Positions 1-8,705 of a stretch of DNA of 64,000 nt are shown here, one piece after another. Below the pieces are notes generated by a model that worked only from the letters and a program-made list of their open reading frames with translations, had not been told where the DNA came from and made no database searches. The stretch is from the NCBI RefSeq assembly GCF_002327185.1, contig NZ_CP018624.1:2552660-2616659 (forward strand). The letters run 5' to 3'. The DNA comes from Clostridium chauvoei (GTDB taxonomy: Bacteria; Bacillota; Clostridia; Clostridiales; Clostridiaceae). The position numbers were made by a program, and so were the translations under genes. How positions within the stretch are numbered: position 1 is the first letter of the stretch; every line of letters begins with the position of its first letter.

Positions 1-130
1 CTTCCTTACTGACATAGCTATGCAATTATTGTATAATTTTTGGTATAACATAGTCACATACTCCCTTTCTGGCCTCACAGGACCAATTTAAAGTGTACTT
101 TTTAACTTCACTTATTTTAAATTTTATCTT
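1..130 (-). promoter_or_regulatory. PyrR-binding attenuation leader (partial) of a pyr gene beyond the left edge
   Basis: Read on the minus strand, bases 96 to 63 give TTTAAATTGGTCC, then TGTGAGGCCAGAAAGG, which fits the PyrR anti-antiterminator consensus (GUCC-N-G-N-GAGGC followed by GAAAGG). PyrR with UMP bound to such an RNA favours termination ahead of pyrimidine biosynthesis or uracil uptake genes in Firmicutes. Further downstream on the minus strand, TGACTATG and the CATAG-containing segment near bases 10-20 could form an alternative stem. The terminator and the controlled gene lie outside the window, so their identity is inferred only. Confidence 0.85.
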
Positions 131-137
131 TTATAAC

Positions 138-166
138 ATTCTAGTTGATTAAATATTCTATGTCAA
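138..166 (-). promoter_or_regulatory. Promoter of the PyrR-controlled transcript, embedded in a 21-bp perfect inverted repeat
   Basis: On the minus strand there is TTGACA (166-161), exactly 17 bases, then TAGAAT (143-138), close to the sigma-A consensus. The -35 hexamer occupies most of the 8-base loop of a perfect inverted repeat with arms 138-158 and 167-187, and the -10 lies at the outer end of one arm. The dyad may be an operator or the terminator of an older upstream gene. The promoter reading fits the PyrR leader that starts about ten bases further on. Confidence 0.75.
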
Positions 167-350
167 GAATATTTAATCAACTAGAATAAATTTACTTATT
201 TTTTATGTATACACCGTTTATTTCTAAAATAATAACTGTTAAAATTTATTAATATTGTAATTTTTTCTTCCATAACTTAGAGTTATATGGTATAATCTAC
301 AACATAAAACAATATATAATACCTAATAATATGAAAAAGGGGGGATTGAA

Positions 351-1082
351 ATGTTACAATTAAAAAATGTAACAAAAAACTTCAAGAAAACTACTGTAGT
401 AGACAATATTTCTTTCGATGTAAATGAAGGAGAAATTGTTGGACTTCTTGGAGAAAATGGAGCTGGTAAAACAACTACTTTAAGAATGGTATCTACAATG
501 CTACAAATTTCTAATGGCGAAATAACAGTTAATGGAATTGATGTTAAAAAGAATCCTGAAAAAGTTAGAAAAGAAATAGGAATTCTTTTTGGTGGAGATG
601 TAGGTCTTTATGACAGACTTACAGGAAGAGAAAATATTAGGTATTTTGCTAACTTATATGGAATGAGTAAATTAGAAGCTAATAAAAGAATTGATGATCT
701 TGCTAAAAGCTTTGGAATGGAAGATTATATAGATAAACCTGTAGGAAAATATTCTAGAGGTATGAAACAAAAAATATCAATTTCTAGATCTATAGTTCAT
801 AACCCTTCTGTTATGCTATTTGATGAACCTACAACTGGTTTAGATGTTAGTGCTGCAAGAATAGTTCAAAGCTTTATTCTTCAATGTAAAAAAGAAAATA
901 AAGTAATTTTATTTTCAAGCCACTCTATGAAAGAAGTTGAAAAATTATGTGATAGAGTTGTAATAATAAATAAAGGTAATCTTTTAGAAAATTCTACTAT
1001 AGAACATCTAAAAGAAAAGCATAATAATAATGATTTAGAAGAAGTATTTTTAAATCTGATTGGAGGTCATACAAATGAGTAA
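351..1082 (+). CDS. ABC transporter ATP-binding protein, NatA-like
   Basis: This 243-residue protein should hydrolyse ATP to drive export with the permease that follows. It shows Walker A GENGAGKTT near residue 35, the signature KYSRGMKQK near residue 135, Walker B VMLFDEPTTGLD, and a switch histidine in FSSHSMKEVEKL. The short C-terminus resembles the NatA / Na+-exporter branch of ABC-2 systems. The start is preceded by GGGGGGA about seven bases upstream. A TATAAT at 291-296 is a plausible -10 element, preceded by ATAACT-tag-AGTTAT (273-287), a possible operator. The gene overlaps the next by 8 bases. The substrate (sodium, or a drug or peptide) cannot be told from sequence. Confidence 0.85.
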   Translation: MLQLKNVTKNFKKTTVVDNISFDVNEGEIVGLLGENGAGKTTTLRMVSTMLQISNGEITVNGIDVKKNPEKVRKEIGILFGGDVGLYDRLTGRENIRYFANLYGMSKLEANKRIDDLAKSFGMEDYIDKPVGKYSRGMKQKISISRSIVHNPSVMLFDEPTTGLDVSAARIVQSFILQCKKENKVILFSSHSMKEVEKLCDRVVIINKGNLLENSTIEHLKEKHNNNDLEEVFLNLIGGHTNE

Positions 1083-2262
1083 CTTCCTAACTGTATTAAA
1101 AAAAGAATTATTAGATATATTTAGAGATAAAAAAACTTTAGTATTTACGTTAATACTACCAATACTTTTATATCCGTTAATGTTTAAATTTATGTCTTCT
1201 TCAATGCAAAAAACTCAACAAGATGTAGAAAAAGAAATAAATATAGTTATTGATGGAGATTCTAATTCTTTAATGGCAAAAACATTAACAAGTTTAGAAA
1301 ATATTAAAACTCCTAAAGTTGAATCTCCTACGGAATCTCTAAAAAAGGGTGACATTCAGCTTATTGTAAAAATACCTGAAAACTTTGATAAAGATATATC
1401 AGAAGGTAAGCAAGCATCAATTGAATTATTAATTGATGAAGAGTCAAATAAATCTATGCTTGCAAGTAGTATGGTTAATAGTGTTTATGATACTTATAAG
1501 GAAACTATTGTACAAGCTAGATTAAATGAAAAAGGAATAGATCCATCTATACTTAAACCTTTTGATATAGAAGTTAAGTCTGGAATAAATGTAGATACTG
1601 ATAAAGTTAATGGCGTTGCCTCCATGCTTCTTACAATGATCCCTACACTAATAGTTATTTTAATGATTTCTTCTACTGTTGGTATGGCTGCTGACTTAGG
1701 TGCTGGTGAAAAAGAAAGATTTACTTTTGAACCATTACTTTCAACATCAGCTAAAAGAGATGCATTACTTTGGGGTAAGATAGCTGCTCTTTGTACTGTT
1801 TCATTTACAGCCTTAATGGCAAATTTAGTTGTAATGATTGTATCAATGCAGAAGTTTATGTCTTTTGGAACTGACGCTCTTAATTTTAAACTTACACCAT
1901 CCACTATAATTGGTATGTTAATTGTATGTGTATTACTTTTAGTTACTTTATGTTCAATGCAAATATCCGTTAGTCTTTATGCAAGATCAACTAAAGAGGC
2001 TAATTCTTACTTAACTGCTATAACAATGCCTACAATGCTATTAGCATTTATACCTTATATAACGGATGCTAAAAACATAAATCCAGTATTCTTTAATATT
2101 CCTATTACAAACTCTATTTGTTTAATGAAAGAATTTGTTGTTGGCATATTTAATGTAAAACATATTGCTATAGTTTTAGGTTGGCATATAGTATATATAG
2201 TTGCTGCAATTATATTTGCTAAATTTATGTTCTCTAAAGAAGAAGTTATTTTTAGAAATTAA
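1075..2262 (+). CDS. ABC-2 transporter permease, NatB-like
   Basis: This is the membrane partner of the preceding ATPase, 395 residues from the ATG at 1075. A longer reading from TTG at 1060 is possible, but GGAGG at 1062-1066 lies between the two codons and clearly serves the ATG. The layout is one N-terminal membrane helix (TLVFTLILPILLYPLMF), a large extracytoplasmic domain of about 150 residues, then about five helices in the C-terminal half, as in NatB and other ABC-2 permeases with an extracellular domain. An ATPase-permease pair of this kind usually exports sodium, peptides or drugs. Translation is probably coupled to the upstream gene. Confidence 0.85.
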   Translation: MSNFLTVLKKELLDIFRDKKTLVFTLILPILLYPLMFKFMSSSMQKTQQDVEKEINIVIDGDSNSLMAKTLTSLENIKTPKVESPTESLKKGDIQLIVKIPENFDKDISEGKQASIELLIDEESNKSMLASSMVNSVYDTYKETIVQARLNEKGIDPSILKPFDIEVKSGINVDTDKVNGVASMLLTMIPTLIVILMISSTVGMAADLGAGEKERFTFEPLLSTSAKRDALLWGKIAALCTVSFTALMANLVVMIVSMQKFMSFGTDALNFKLTPSTIIGMLIVCVLLLVTLCSMQISVSLYARSTKEANSYLTAITMPTMLLAFIPYITDAKNINPVFFNIPITNSICLMKEFVVGIFNVKHIAIVLGWHIVYIVAAIIFAKFMFSKEEVIFRN

Positions 2263-2276
2263 TTTTTTAAATTAAC

Positions 2277-2303
2277 AAGGGATAGTTATCGAAACTATCC
2301 CTT
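2277..2303. terminator. Bidirectional terminator between natB-like gene and the 92-residue gene
   Basis: Arms AAGGGATAGTT (2277-2287) and AACTATCCCTT (2293-2303) pair perfectly around a 5-base loop, with T-rich DNA on the right and A/T-rich DNA on the left. It serves the convergent genes on both sides and overlaps the stop end of the minus-strand gene. Confidence 0.8.
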
Positions 2304-2573
2304 TATTAATTTATTAATAATATTATCAAATTCTCTTACTAGTGCCCAACTATGATAGTTAACACCTTCTTTAGAATGGTTTTCTTCAAAATCATCTAAA
2401 TCTATTTCATAGGTTTCAAATCCATTTAACTCTATATATAATAAGTCATCTTTTATATCCAAGCAAGTTACTTCTCCATAGCTTATACTCTCACTTCCAT
2501 AATAAAATATAACTCCATTATCTACTAAGTTATTGTATTCTTCTAAGAATTTAATTTTTAAGATATCATTCAT
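2295..2573 (-). CDS. Small acidic hypothetical protein
   Basis: I do not recognise this protein. It is 92 residues, acidic and aromatic-rich, without membrane segments or cysteine motifs; the middle has short hydrophobic stretches (VIFYYG, YGEVTCLDI, LLYIELNG) that suggest a small beta-rich fold. A GTG start at 2585 would add four residues, but AAAGGTG at 2589-2583 covers that codon and is well spaced for the ATG at 2573, which I prefer. It lies after the SDR gene on the same strand, with about 20 to 30 bases between them, so co-transcription is possible in that order: SDR first, then this gene. Confidence 0.6.
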   Translation of the reverse strand: MNDILKIKFLEEYNNLVDNGVIFYYGSESISYGEVTCLDIKDDLLYIELNGFETYEIDLDDFEENHSKEGVNYHSWALVREFDNIINKLIKG

Positions 2574-2605
2574 TTTATATTTCACCTTTTTTTATTTTAT
2601 CTTCC

Positions 2606-3391
2606 TTAACCTTCATTCATCATTAGAATTACTTTTCTTGATATTGATCTTGGTAATAATTTATTTATTAAAACCAACATTTTATTTTTAAATCCAGGAA
2701 TTATTATTACTTTCCCCTTATTAAAATCTCTATAAGCAATCTCTGCAACCTCTTTAGGTGACATTAAATTATTTTTTGCACCTTCTCTTTTTTTAATACC
2801 TGCTTTACTTTGAAAAGTCGTATTGACTGCCCCTGGACAAAGACAACTTACTTTAATTCCTTTATCTTTTACTTCCTCATATAATGCTTCTGTAAAATTA
2901 AGAACATACGCCTTTGAAGCATAATAAGTAGCCATTTTAGGACCTCCACAAAAAGCGGCTGTAGATGCCACATTCATAATTGCCCCTTTATTATTATCAA
3001 TCATTATACTTAAAAAATATTTTGTAAGTTTTGTTAAGACTTTTATATTTAAATCTATTAAATTCATCTCTTTTTCGGTTTCTAAAGTATTTAAATATCC
3101 AAAAGAACCTACCCCTGCATTATTTATTAAAATATCCACAGAAAGATTTTTTTTATTCACAATTTCTATGAGATTTTCACAGGAATTATCCCCAGTTAAA
3201 TCTATAGCTATAGTATCCACATCTATATCATAACAAATTAATTGATCTTTTAAATTTTTAAGCCTTTTAATATCCCTAGCTACTAAAATTAAATTATATC
3301 CATCTCTTGCATATAACTTACTAAGCTCATATCCTATCCCAGAAGATGCTCCTGTAATTAAAACATATCCTCTTTCTTTTTTCTTTTCCAT
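2606..3391 (-). CDS. Short-chain dehydrogenase/reductase
   Basis: This is a 261-residue classical-type SDR. It shows the nucleotide motif TGASSGIG near residue 14, a cofactor-selecting VARD after the second strand (an arginine at this place usually favours NADP(H)), NNAG near residue 91, a catalytic serine in NVASTAAF, and YYASK. The C-terminal region (KVIIIPGFKNKMLVLINKLLP) resembles the DltE/YqjQ-like group that reduces lipid or keto substrates, but no substrate can be assigned. The start has AAAGGGTAAG upstream. The 92-residue gene follows directly. Confidence 0.85.
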   Translation of the reverse strand: MEKKKERGYVLITGASSGIGYELSKLYARDGYNLILVARDIKRLKNLKDQLICYDIDVDTIAIDLTGDNSCENLIEIVNKKNLSVDILINNAGVGSFGYLNTLETEKEMNLIDLNIKVLTKLTKYFLSIMIDNNKGAIMNVASTAAFCGGPKMATYYASKAYVLNFTEALYEEVKDKGIKVSCLCPGAVNTTFQSKAGIKKREGAKNNLMSPKEVAEIAYRDFNKGKVIIIPGFKNKMLVLINKLLPRSISRKVILMMNEG

Positions 3392-3465
3392 AAACTTACC
3401 CTTTCAAGCTAAAAATTAATACTACACTTATCCTTATAATAACAAACTTAACACAAAATAAAAAT

Positions 3466-3509
3466 ATAGAAGACATTATTTAAAACTATGTTTGAATAAT
3501 CTCTTCTAT
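3466..3509 (-). terminator. Terminator after feoB
   Basis: Arms at 3495-3509 and 3466-3480 pair over about 14 bases with one mismatch and a 14-base loop. On the minus strand the stem is followed by TTTTTATTTT. It lies just beyond the feoB stop. Confidence 0.7.
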
Positions 3510-3521
3510 ATTAATTCTAAA

Positions 3522-5645
3522 TTATGAAATAAATCTCCATAATTGAGTTACTACAAAACAACTTATAATTCCACATAATGTTGGAATTATAAATGCTAGG
3601 AATGTCCATTTCATACTATTTGTTTCTTTCTTAATTGTTAGCAAAGTAGTTGCACAAGGATAGTGCATCAAAGATAATAACATAACATTTATAGCTGTTA
3701 ATACTGTCCATCCATTTGCTATTAATAATTCTTTTAACTGAGTCATACTATCCAATTCTAACATTGTAGTTGCTCTTAAATAACTCATTATTATTATTGG
3801 CATTACTATTTCATTAGCTGGTAGTCCAAGGATAAACGCCATTAATATATACCCATCTAAACCTATTGCATTAGCAAAGGGTGATAAAAAATCTGCACAT
3901 ACAGTTAATAAAGTTCCTCCCCCTATATGGATATTAGCAAACATCCATATAACTATTCCAGCTGGTGCTGCTACTATTATAGCCCGTCCTAAGACATAAA
4001 TAGTTCTATCCAATATTGATCTTACTAAAACTTGACCTATTTGAGGTTTTCTATATGGAGGTAATTCTAAAATAAAATTTGAAGGCATTCCTTTTAAAAA
4101 TGTTTTTGATAACACCTTAGAAACTAATAAAGTAATAAACACCCCTAATACTATTATAAAAGTTACTGTTAATGCTGAAATTATATTTGCTCCTAATGTA
4201 CCGTTTCCTCCAAGCAATCCACCTACAAATATTGTTGCCACCGTGATTATCAATGGAAATCTACCATTACATGGCATAAAATTATTTGTTATTATCGCTA
4301 TTAATCTTTCTCTTGGCGAATTAATTATTCTACATCCAATAACTCCAGCTGCATTACATCCAAGTCCCATACACATAGTTAAGGCTTGTTTCCCACAGGA
4401 ACAACATCTCTTAAAGCACTTATCTAAATTAAATGCTATTCTTGGTAAATACCCTAAGTCCTCTAATAAAGTAAACATTGGAAAAAATATTGCCATAGGA
4501 GGCAACATAACTGAAATAACCCAAGCCAAAGTAGTATATACTCCATCCATAATAATACCTTGGAGCCAAACTGGAGAATTAATATAATAGAAAAATTCCC
4601 TTAACTTAATTTCTAATGCTGCAAACATTTTTGCTAACATATCAGATGGATAATTTGCTAATGTTATTGTTATCCATAATACTACTGCTAGAAGTATTAT
4701 CATTATTGGTATTCCTGTTAACTTTGATGTTAATATTTTATCTATCTTCTGATCTTTTAACCCATATTCTCTTGATATAGAAACAGTTTTCTTAGCTATA
4801 TCTTCAGATTTTTTTATGATACTACCTACAATCCTATCTTCTAATGAAATATTCTTATTTTCTATTAACCTATTTCTTATGTTTTCTATTAACTTTATAA
4901 CTTCTTTTGGTATATTAAATTTATTCATTAAAGAATCATAAATATCCTTATTTCCTTCTAATAATCTTAAAGCTATCCATCTCTTTTTCTTATCTTCTAT
5001 ATCAAAATTCAATAATGGAATTATTTCTGATAGATTCGTTTCTATTTCTTCATCGTATTTCATTTCAAAGGTTTCTTTGTATCCATTATTCACTAAATCT
5101 TTAACTTTTTCTTTAAACTCTTCAATTCCATTTCCTTGTCTTGCAGCCATACTTATTACTTTGCACTTTAACTCTTTTTGTAGCTTTTTGAAGTTTATAC
5201 TTATTCCCTTTTTCTCTGCTTCATCCATTAAATTTACACATAATATAACATTATCAGTTAATTCAAGTATTTGAATTAGTAAATTTAGATTTCTTTCTAA
5301 ACTAGTCGCATCTGCTATTACAGCTATTGCATCATGTTTTTCAAAACAAATAAAATTTCTTGCTATTTCTTCTTCTTCTGAATTAGATAATAATGAATAT
5401 GTGCCAGGCAAGTCCACAACTTTATATAAATCTTCATTATATTTATAAAAACCTTCTGCATTTATAACAGTTTTTCCTGGCCAGTTTCCTGTATGCTGAT
5501 TTAATCCCGTTAGTTCATTAAACACTGTACTTTTCCCCACATTAGGATTTCCTGCTAATCCTATAGTATAGACTTTTTCATTATTTCTTACTTTTTTCCC
5601 TTTTGCTAACACTTTTGTTCCTGTAGAACTTTTTGTTAGTCCCAT
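3522..5645 (-). CDS. feoB: Ferrous iron transport protein B
   Basis: FeoB imports Fe2+ through the cytoplasmic membrane, gated by an N-terminal G-protein domain. The 707-residue protein has G1 GNPNVGKST near residue 32, G3 DLPGTYSL, G4 NLMDEA, then a helical spacer and a C-terminal transporter region with repeated Gate-type segments, including the cysteine-bearing KCFKRCCSCGKQ and MGLGCNAAG. About 35 residues rich in Lys/Ser precede G1, a little more than in many homologues, but the start has AAGGAG upstream and overlaps the feoA stop by one base (TAATG), so it is well supported. With feoA it forms a two-gene operon. No clear Fur box was seen upstream of feoA. Confidence 0.97.
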   Translation of the reverse strand: MGLTKSSTGTKVLAKGKKVRNNEKVYTIGLAGNPNVGKSTVFNELTGLNQHTGNWPGKTVINAEGFYKYNEDLYKVVDLPGTYSLLSNSEEEEIARNFICFEKHDAIAVIADATSLERNLNLLIQILELTDNVILCVNLMDEAEKKGISINFKKLQKELKCKVISMAARQGNGIEEFKEKVKDLVNNGYKETFEMKYDEEIETNLSEIIPLLNFDIEDKKKRWIALRLLEGNKDIYDSLMNKFNIPKEVIKLIENIRNRLIENKNISLEDRIVGSIIKKSEDIAKKTVSISREYGLKDQKIDKILTSKLTGIPIMIILLAVVLWITITLANYPSDMLAKMFAALEIKLREFFYYINSPVWLQGIIMDGVYTTLAWVISVMLPPMAIFFPMFTLLEDLGYLPRIAFNLDKCFKRCCSCGKQALTMCMGLGCNAAGVIGCRIINSPRERLIAIITNNFMPCNGRFPLIITVATIFVGGLLGGNGTLGANIISALTVTFIIVLGVFITLLVSKVLSKTFLKGMPSNFILELPPYRKPQIGQVLVRSILDRTIYVLGRAIIVAAPAGIVIWMFANIHIGGGTLLTVCADFLSPFANAIGLDGYILMAFILGLPANEIVMPIIIMSYLRATTMLELDSMTQLKELLIANGWTVLTAINVMLLSLMHYPCATTLLTIKKETNSMKWTFLAFIIPTLCGIISCFVVTQLWRFIS

Positions 5646-5896
5646 TAATTCATCTCCTTATTTATTGATTGTACATAGATGTGCTCAGCTTCTTCATCCC
5701 TAATTGCAATAACAGCACCTCTAATTAAATATGCTCTAGGATCTCCTAATGGACTTCTATATAGAATTTTAATCCTTGTCCCTTTTATTATCCCTAAATC
5801 CAAAAAACGCCTTCTCATATCTCCATTTACATCCAAATTTATAACCTCAACATAATTATTTGACTTTATTTTATTTAATGTGTTTTGGTTCTCCAT
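5645..5896 (-). CDS. feoA: Ferrous iron transport protein A
   Basis: FeoA is a small cytosolic SH3-like protein that supports FeoB. The 83-residue product shows the family pattern: MRRRFLDLGIIKGTRIKILYRSPLGDPRAYLIRG (given here in parts: RRRFLDLGI, KGTRIKI, SPLGDP, YLIRG) and a C-terminal IRDEEAEHI. The start has a GGGGGAAAG site. It is translationally coupled to feoB by TAATG. The roughly 100 bases upstream are AT-rich; a promoter must lie there, but I could not fix its hexamers. Confidence 0.93.
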   Translation of the reverse strand: MENQNTLNKIKSNNYVEVINLDVNGDMRRRFLDLGIIKGTRIKILYRSPLGDPRAYLIRGAVIAIRDEEAEHIYVQSINKEMN

Positions 5897-5993
5897 TTCT
5901 TTCCCCCTATTTTAAATTTCTATTCTCTTGTTTAATATATAATGTTCCTAATTTCAAAATATGAAGATTTTATTTTTTTGTTCTAAAAAATAA

Positions 5994-6016
5994 AAGTTCT
6001 GCATATAGCAGAACTT
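5994..6016 (-). terminator. Terminator after the DUF218 gene
   Basis: AAGTTCTGC (5994-6002) and GCAGAACTT (6008-6016) form a perfect 9-bp stem with a 5-base loop. On the minus strand it is followed by TTATTTTTTAG. The stop codon of the DUF218 gene touches the stem. Confidence 0.85.
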
Positions 6017-6713
6017 ATAATTCAACCTCATCATCAGTAACTCTACCATCTGAAGAACTAACCGGTATCTCATCACCTAAAAATGTTGGTTTTGGTTTTA
6101 ATATATTTACATAAATAAAATCCTTTAATTGAGCTAACTTTTCTCTTTTTTTATAACTATCAATAAATAAATACCTTCTTATATCAGAAGGAATACCATA
6201 AGCTTCTATTCCTAGCTTTCTTGCTATATACAAGGCTCTTGGCAAGTGATATTTATTAGTTACTATAATAGCTTTATCCACTTTAAATATTTCTTTAGCT
6301 CTATACATACTGTCATAAGTGCTAAAACCTGCATGATCCATAAAAACATGCTTTTCATTTATATCATTCTTCATTATATAATCTTTCATGGCTTTTACTT
6401 CATTATAATTTTCTCTTCCATGATCACCTGTTAAAATAAAAGTATTACTTTTATCTTCTTTATATACTTCTAAAGATGTTTCCAGTCTATCTACTAAAAT
6501 GTCTGATGGATTTCCATCATCTTTAACTCCAGCACCAAGAACTATTATAGCATCACTATTTTTCGGTAAATCTTCTAAATTTAATATATATTTTTCTCCA
6601 TAACCTTGTACATGATTTATTATAGTTAAAATTATTATTATTGATATAATTATCAATACCATAATAACCTTCATCATACGCTTTATACAACTCCCCAATT
6701 TTCCCTTTTTCAT
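6015..6713 (-). CDS. YdcF/SanA-family (DUF218) membrane-anchored protein
   Basis: This 232-residue protein has one N-terminal membrane helix (MMKVIMVLIIISIIIILTIINH, about residues 12-34), with the rest predicted outside the membrane. The domain shows the family core: AIIVLGAGVKDDGNPS, DRLETSLEVYK, TFILTGDHGRENYNEVKAMKDY and AIIVTNKYHLPRAL. E. coli SanA, YdcF and ElyC belong here and are linked to envelope integrity; the reaction is not known. The start has GGGAG upstream. It may be co-transcribed with the GNAT gene, which precedes it by about 23 bases. Confidence 0.85.
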   Translation of the reverse strand: MKKGKLGSCIKRMMKVIMVLIIISIIIILTIINHVQGYGEKYILNLEDLPKNSDAIIVLGAGVKDDGNPSDILVDRLETSLEVYKEDKSNTFILTGDHGRENYNEVKAMKDYIMKNDINEKHVFMDHAGFSTYDSMYRAKEIFKVDKAIIVTNKYHLPRALYIARKLGIEAYGIPSDIRRYLFIDSYKKREKLAQLKDFIYVNILKPKPTFLGDEIPVSSSDGRVTDDEVEL

Positions 6714-6736
6714 TTTCTTCTCCCTTTAATATATTC

Positions 6737-7207
6737 TTATTTTATCTTAAATGACATTTTTATATGTGGAATTTCAGCCTCATCATATACATTTGATATT
6801 TGTTTAAATCCTATTGAGTTATATAAATTTTGTACATATAACTGGGCTGACAATATTATTTCATCATCATTAAAATTCTCTTTTATAAATTCTATCGCTT
6901 TTTGCATCATTTCCTGGGCAATACTATTTCTTCTATATTCTTTTAAAACAAGCACTCTTCCTATTGAAGGTTTTTCATACCCCATCCCACTTTTAAGTAT
7001 TCTGCAATAACCTATTAACTTTTCTTCATAATAAGCTAATAAGTGATAACAATCTTTATCTTTATCATCGAAATCATTCTCACAAACTATTTTTTGTTCA
7101 CATGCAAATACTTCATATCTACACTTTGCTATTTCATAAATATCATCCCTAGTTAAATCATAAAAACTACTTATTTTATACTCTACTCTATTATTATTTA
7201 TCTTCAT
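6737..7207 (-). CDS. GNAT-family N-acetyltransferase
   Basis: The 156-residue product has the GNAT layout: N-terminal RYEVFACEQKIV, the central strand LLAYYEEKLIGYCRIL, the acetyl-CoA loop IGRVLVLKEYRRNSIAQEMM near residue 85-104 (Q/R-x-x-G/A variant with NSIA), and the C-terminal LYVQNLYNSIGF with a typical Y-x-x-x-GF. The N-terminal part resembles the ElaA-like group. The acceptor substrate is unknown. AAAGGGAG precedes the start. Confidence 0.85.
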   Translation of the reverse strand: MKINNNRVEYKISSFYDLTRDDIYEIAKCRYEVFACEQKIVCENDFDDKDKDCYHLLAYYEEKLIGYCRILKSGMGYEKPSIGRVLVLKEYRRNSIAQEMMQKAIEFIKENFNDDEIILSAQLYVQNLYNSIGFKQISNVYDEAEIPHIKMSFKIK

Positions 7208-7335
7208 AAGTTTCTCCCTTTATTTTCATAGTTACATTTTCTTCTATTATATAATCTAAAGAAATCCATTACTATAAATTTAATTTTTATTTAATAATAT
7301 TTTTCATTTTTTCCATAAAAGAACTTTTTAAATAA

Positions 7336-7375
7336 AAAGCAACTAAAAAGATTGAATACTCTTATTAGTTGCTTT
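7336..7375 (-). terminator. Terminator of the proBA operon
   Basis: AAAGCAACTAA and TTAGTTGCTTT (7336-7346 and 7365-7375) form an 11-bp outer stem with a shorter inner stem; the minus strand then reads TTTATTT. It lies just after the proA stop. Confidence 0.8.
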
Positions 7376-7422
7376 CTTATCTATTATTTTATAATTAAAT
7401 TTTCATATAATATATATTTAAA

Positions 7423-8667
7423 TTATCTTATTTGTCCATTTCCATAAATAATATATTTAATAGTTGTAAGTTCTTTAAGTCCCATAGGCCCTCTAGCATG
7501 TAACTTTTGAGTACTTATTCCTATTTCTGCTCCAAAACCAAATTCACATCCATCAGTAAATCTTGTTGATGCATTAACATAAACTGCTGCTGCACTAACT
7601 CTTTGCATAAATTTTTGTGAGTTTTCATAGCTTTTAGTTACTATAGCTTCTGAATGTCCTGAACCGTATTTATTTATATGGTTTATAGCTTCATCTATAT
7701 TCTTAACTACTTTTGCTCCAATTATATAATCTAAGTATTCTCTACTCCAGTCTTCTTCTGTAGCTTCTACAGCTTCTGATATTAAACTTCTTACCTTCTC
7801 ATCGCCTCTAATTTCAACTTCTTTTTCTTTTAAAGCTTCTGATATTATTGGTAAGAATTTATCTGCTATTTTTTCATTAATTAACATCTTTTCTGCTGCA
7901 TTACATACTGCTGGTCTTGATGTTTTAGCATTTACTATAATATTTTTAGCCATTTCAAAATCACATTCTTCATCTACATATATGTGACAATTTCCTACAC
8001 CTGTTTCTATAACTGGTACTGTAGCATTTTTAACTACTGTTTGTATAAGTCCTGCTCCACCTCTTGGTATTAAAACATCAATGTAATCATTAAGTTTCAT
8101 CATTTGTGTTGCAACTTCTCTACTTGTATTTTCTACTAATTGAATTGAATTTTTAGGTAAGCCTACTTCTTCTACAGCTTCAGCTAATACCTTAACAATT
8201 GCAGTATTAGAATTTATCGCTTCACTACCACCTCTTAAAATAACTGCATTACCAGTTTTTAAACATAATCCTGCTGCATCACAAGTTACATTCGGTCTAG
8301 CTTCATATATAATTCCTATAACTCCCATAGCAACTCTTTGTTGACCTATTTGTAAACCATTTGGTCTCTTCCACATTGAGATTACTTCACCTACTGGATC
8401 TGGTAAAGCAACTATTTGTCTTAGTCCGTCTGCCATATCATCTATTCTTTGACTATTTAAAGAAAGTCTATCTAACATTGCTTTTGATGTTCCTTTTTCA
8501 ACAGCTTTCTTTAAATCTAATTCATTTGCTTTAATTATTGCTTCTTTATTTGCTAATAAACCCTTAGCCATATTCTCTAAAGCTTCATTCTTTTTTGAAG
8601 TGCTGGCATTTCCTAATTCATATGAAGCTTCTTTAGCTAATTGTCCTTTTATTATTAATTCGCTCAT
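7423..8667 (-). CDS. proA: Gamma-glutamyl phosphate reductase
   Basis: ProA reduces gamma-glutamyl phosphate to glutamate-5-semialdehyde with NADPH, the second step of proline synthesis. The 414-residue length is normal. Visible family motifs are GIIYEARPNVTCDAAGLCLKTGN in parts (IYEARPNVT, LCLKTGNAVILRGG), DVLIPRGGAGLI, and the catalytic cysteine in SRPAVCNAAEK near residue 255. The C-terminal FGFGAEIGISTQKLHARGPMG also fits. The start follows GGAGGT. proB lies 38 bases upstream on the same strand, so the two form an operon. Confidence 0.97.
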   Translation of the reverse strand: MSELIIKGQLAKEASYELGNASTSKKNEALENMAKGLLANKEAIIKANELDLKKAVEKGTSKAMLDRLSLNSQRIDDMADGLRQIVALPDPVGEVISMWKRPNGLQIGQQRVAMGVIGIIYEARPNVTCDAAGLCLKTGNAVILRGGSEAINSNTAIVKVLAEAVEEVGLPKNSIQLVENTSREVATQMMKLNDYIDVLIPRGGAGLIQTVVKNATVPVIETGVGNCHIYVDEECDFEMAKNIIVNAKTSRPAVCNAAEKMLINEKIADKFLPIISEALKEKEVEIRGDEKVRSLISEAVEATEEDWSREYLDYIIGAKVVKNIDEAINHINKYGSGHSEAIVTKSYENSQKFMQRVSAAAVYVNASTRFTDGCEFGFGAEIGISTQKLHARGPMGLKELTTIKYIIYGNGQIR

Positions 8668-8705
8668 TTTAATACCTCCATCTATTTGTATATATAAAAC
8701 TTTAA

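Noticed and set aside
1060..1074. TTG start for the NatB-like permease
   Set aside because: GGAGG lies between this codon and the ATG at 1075, so the ATG is the proper start.
5900..5990. Fur box upstream of feoA
   Set aside because: I looked for GATAATGATTATC-like repeats and saw none good enough to report.
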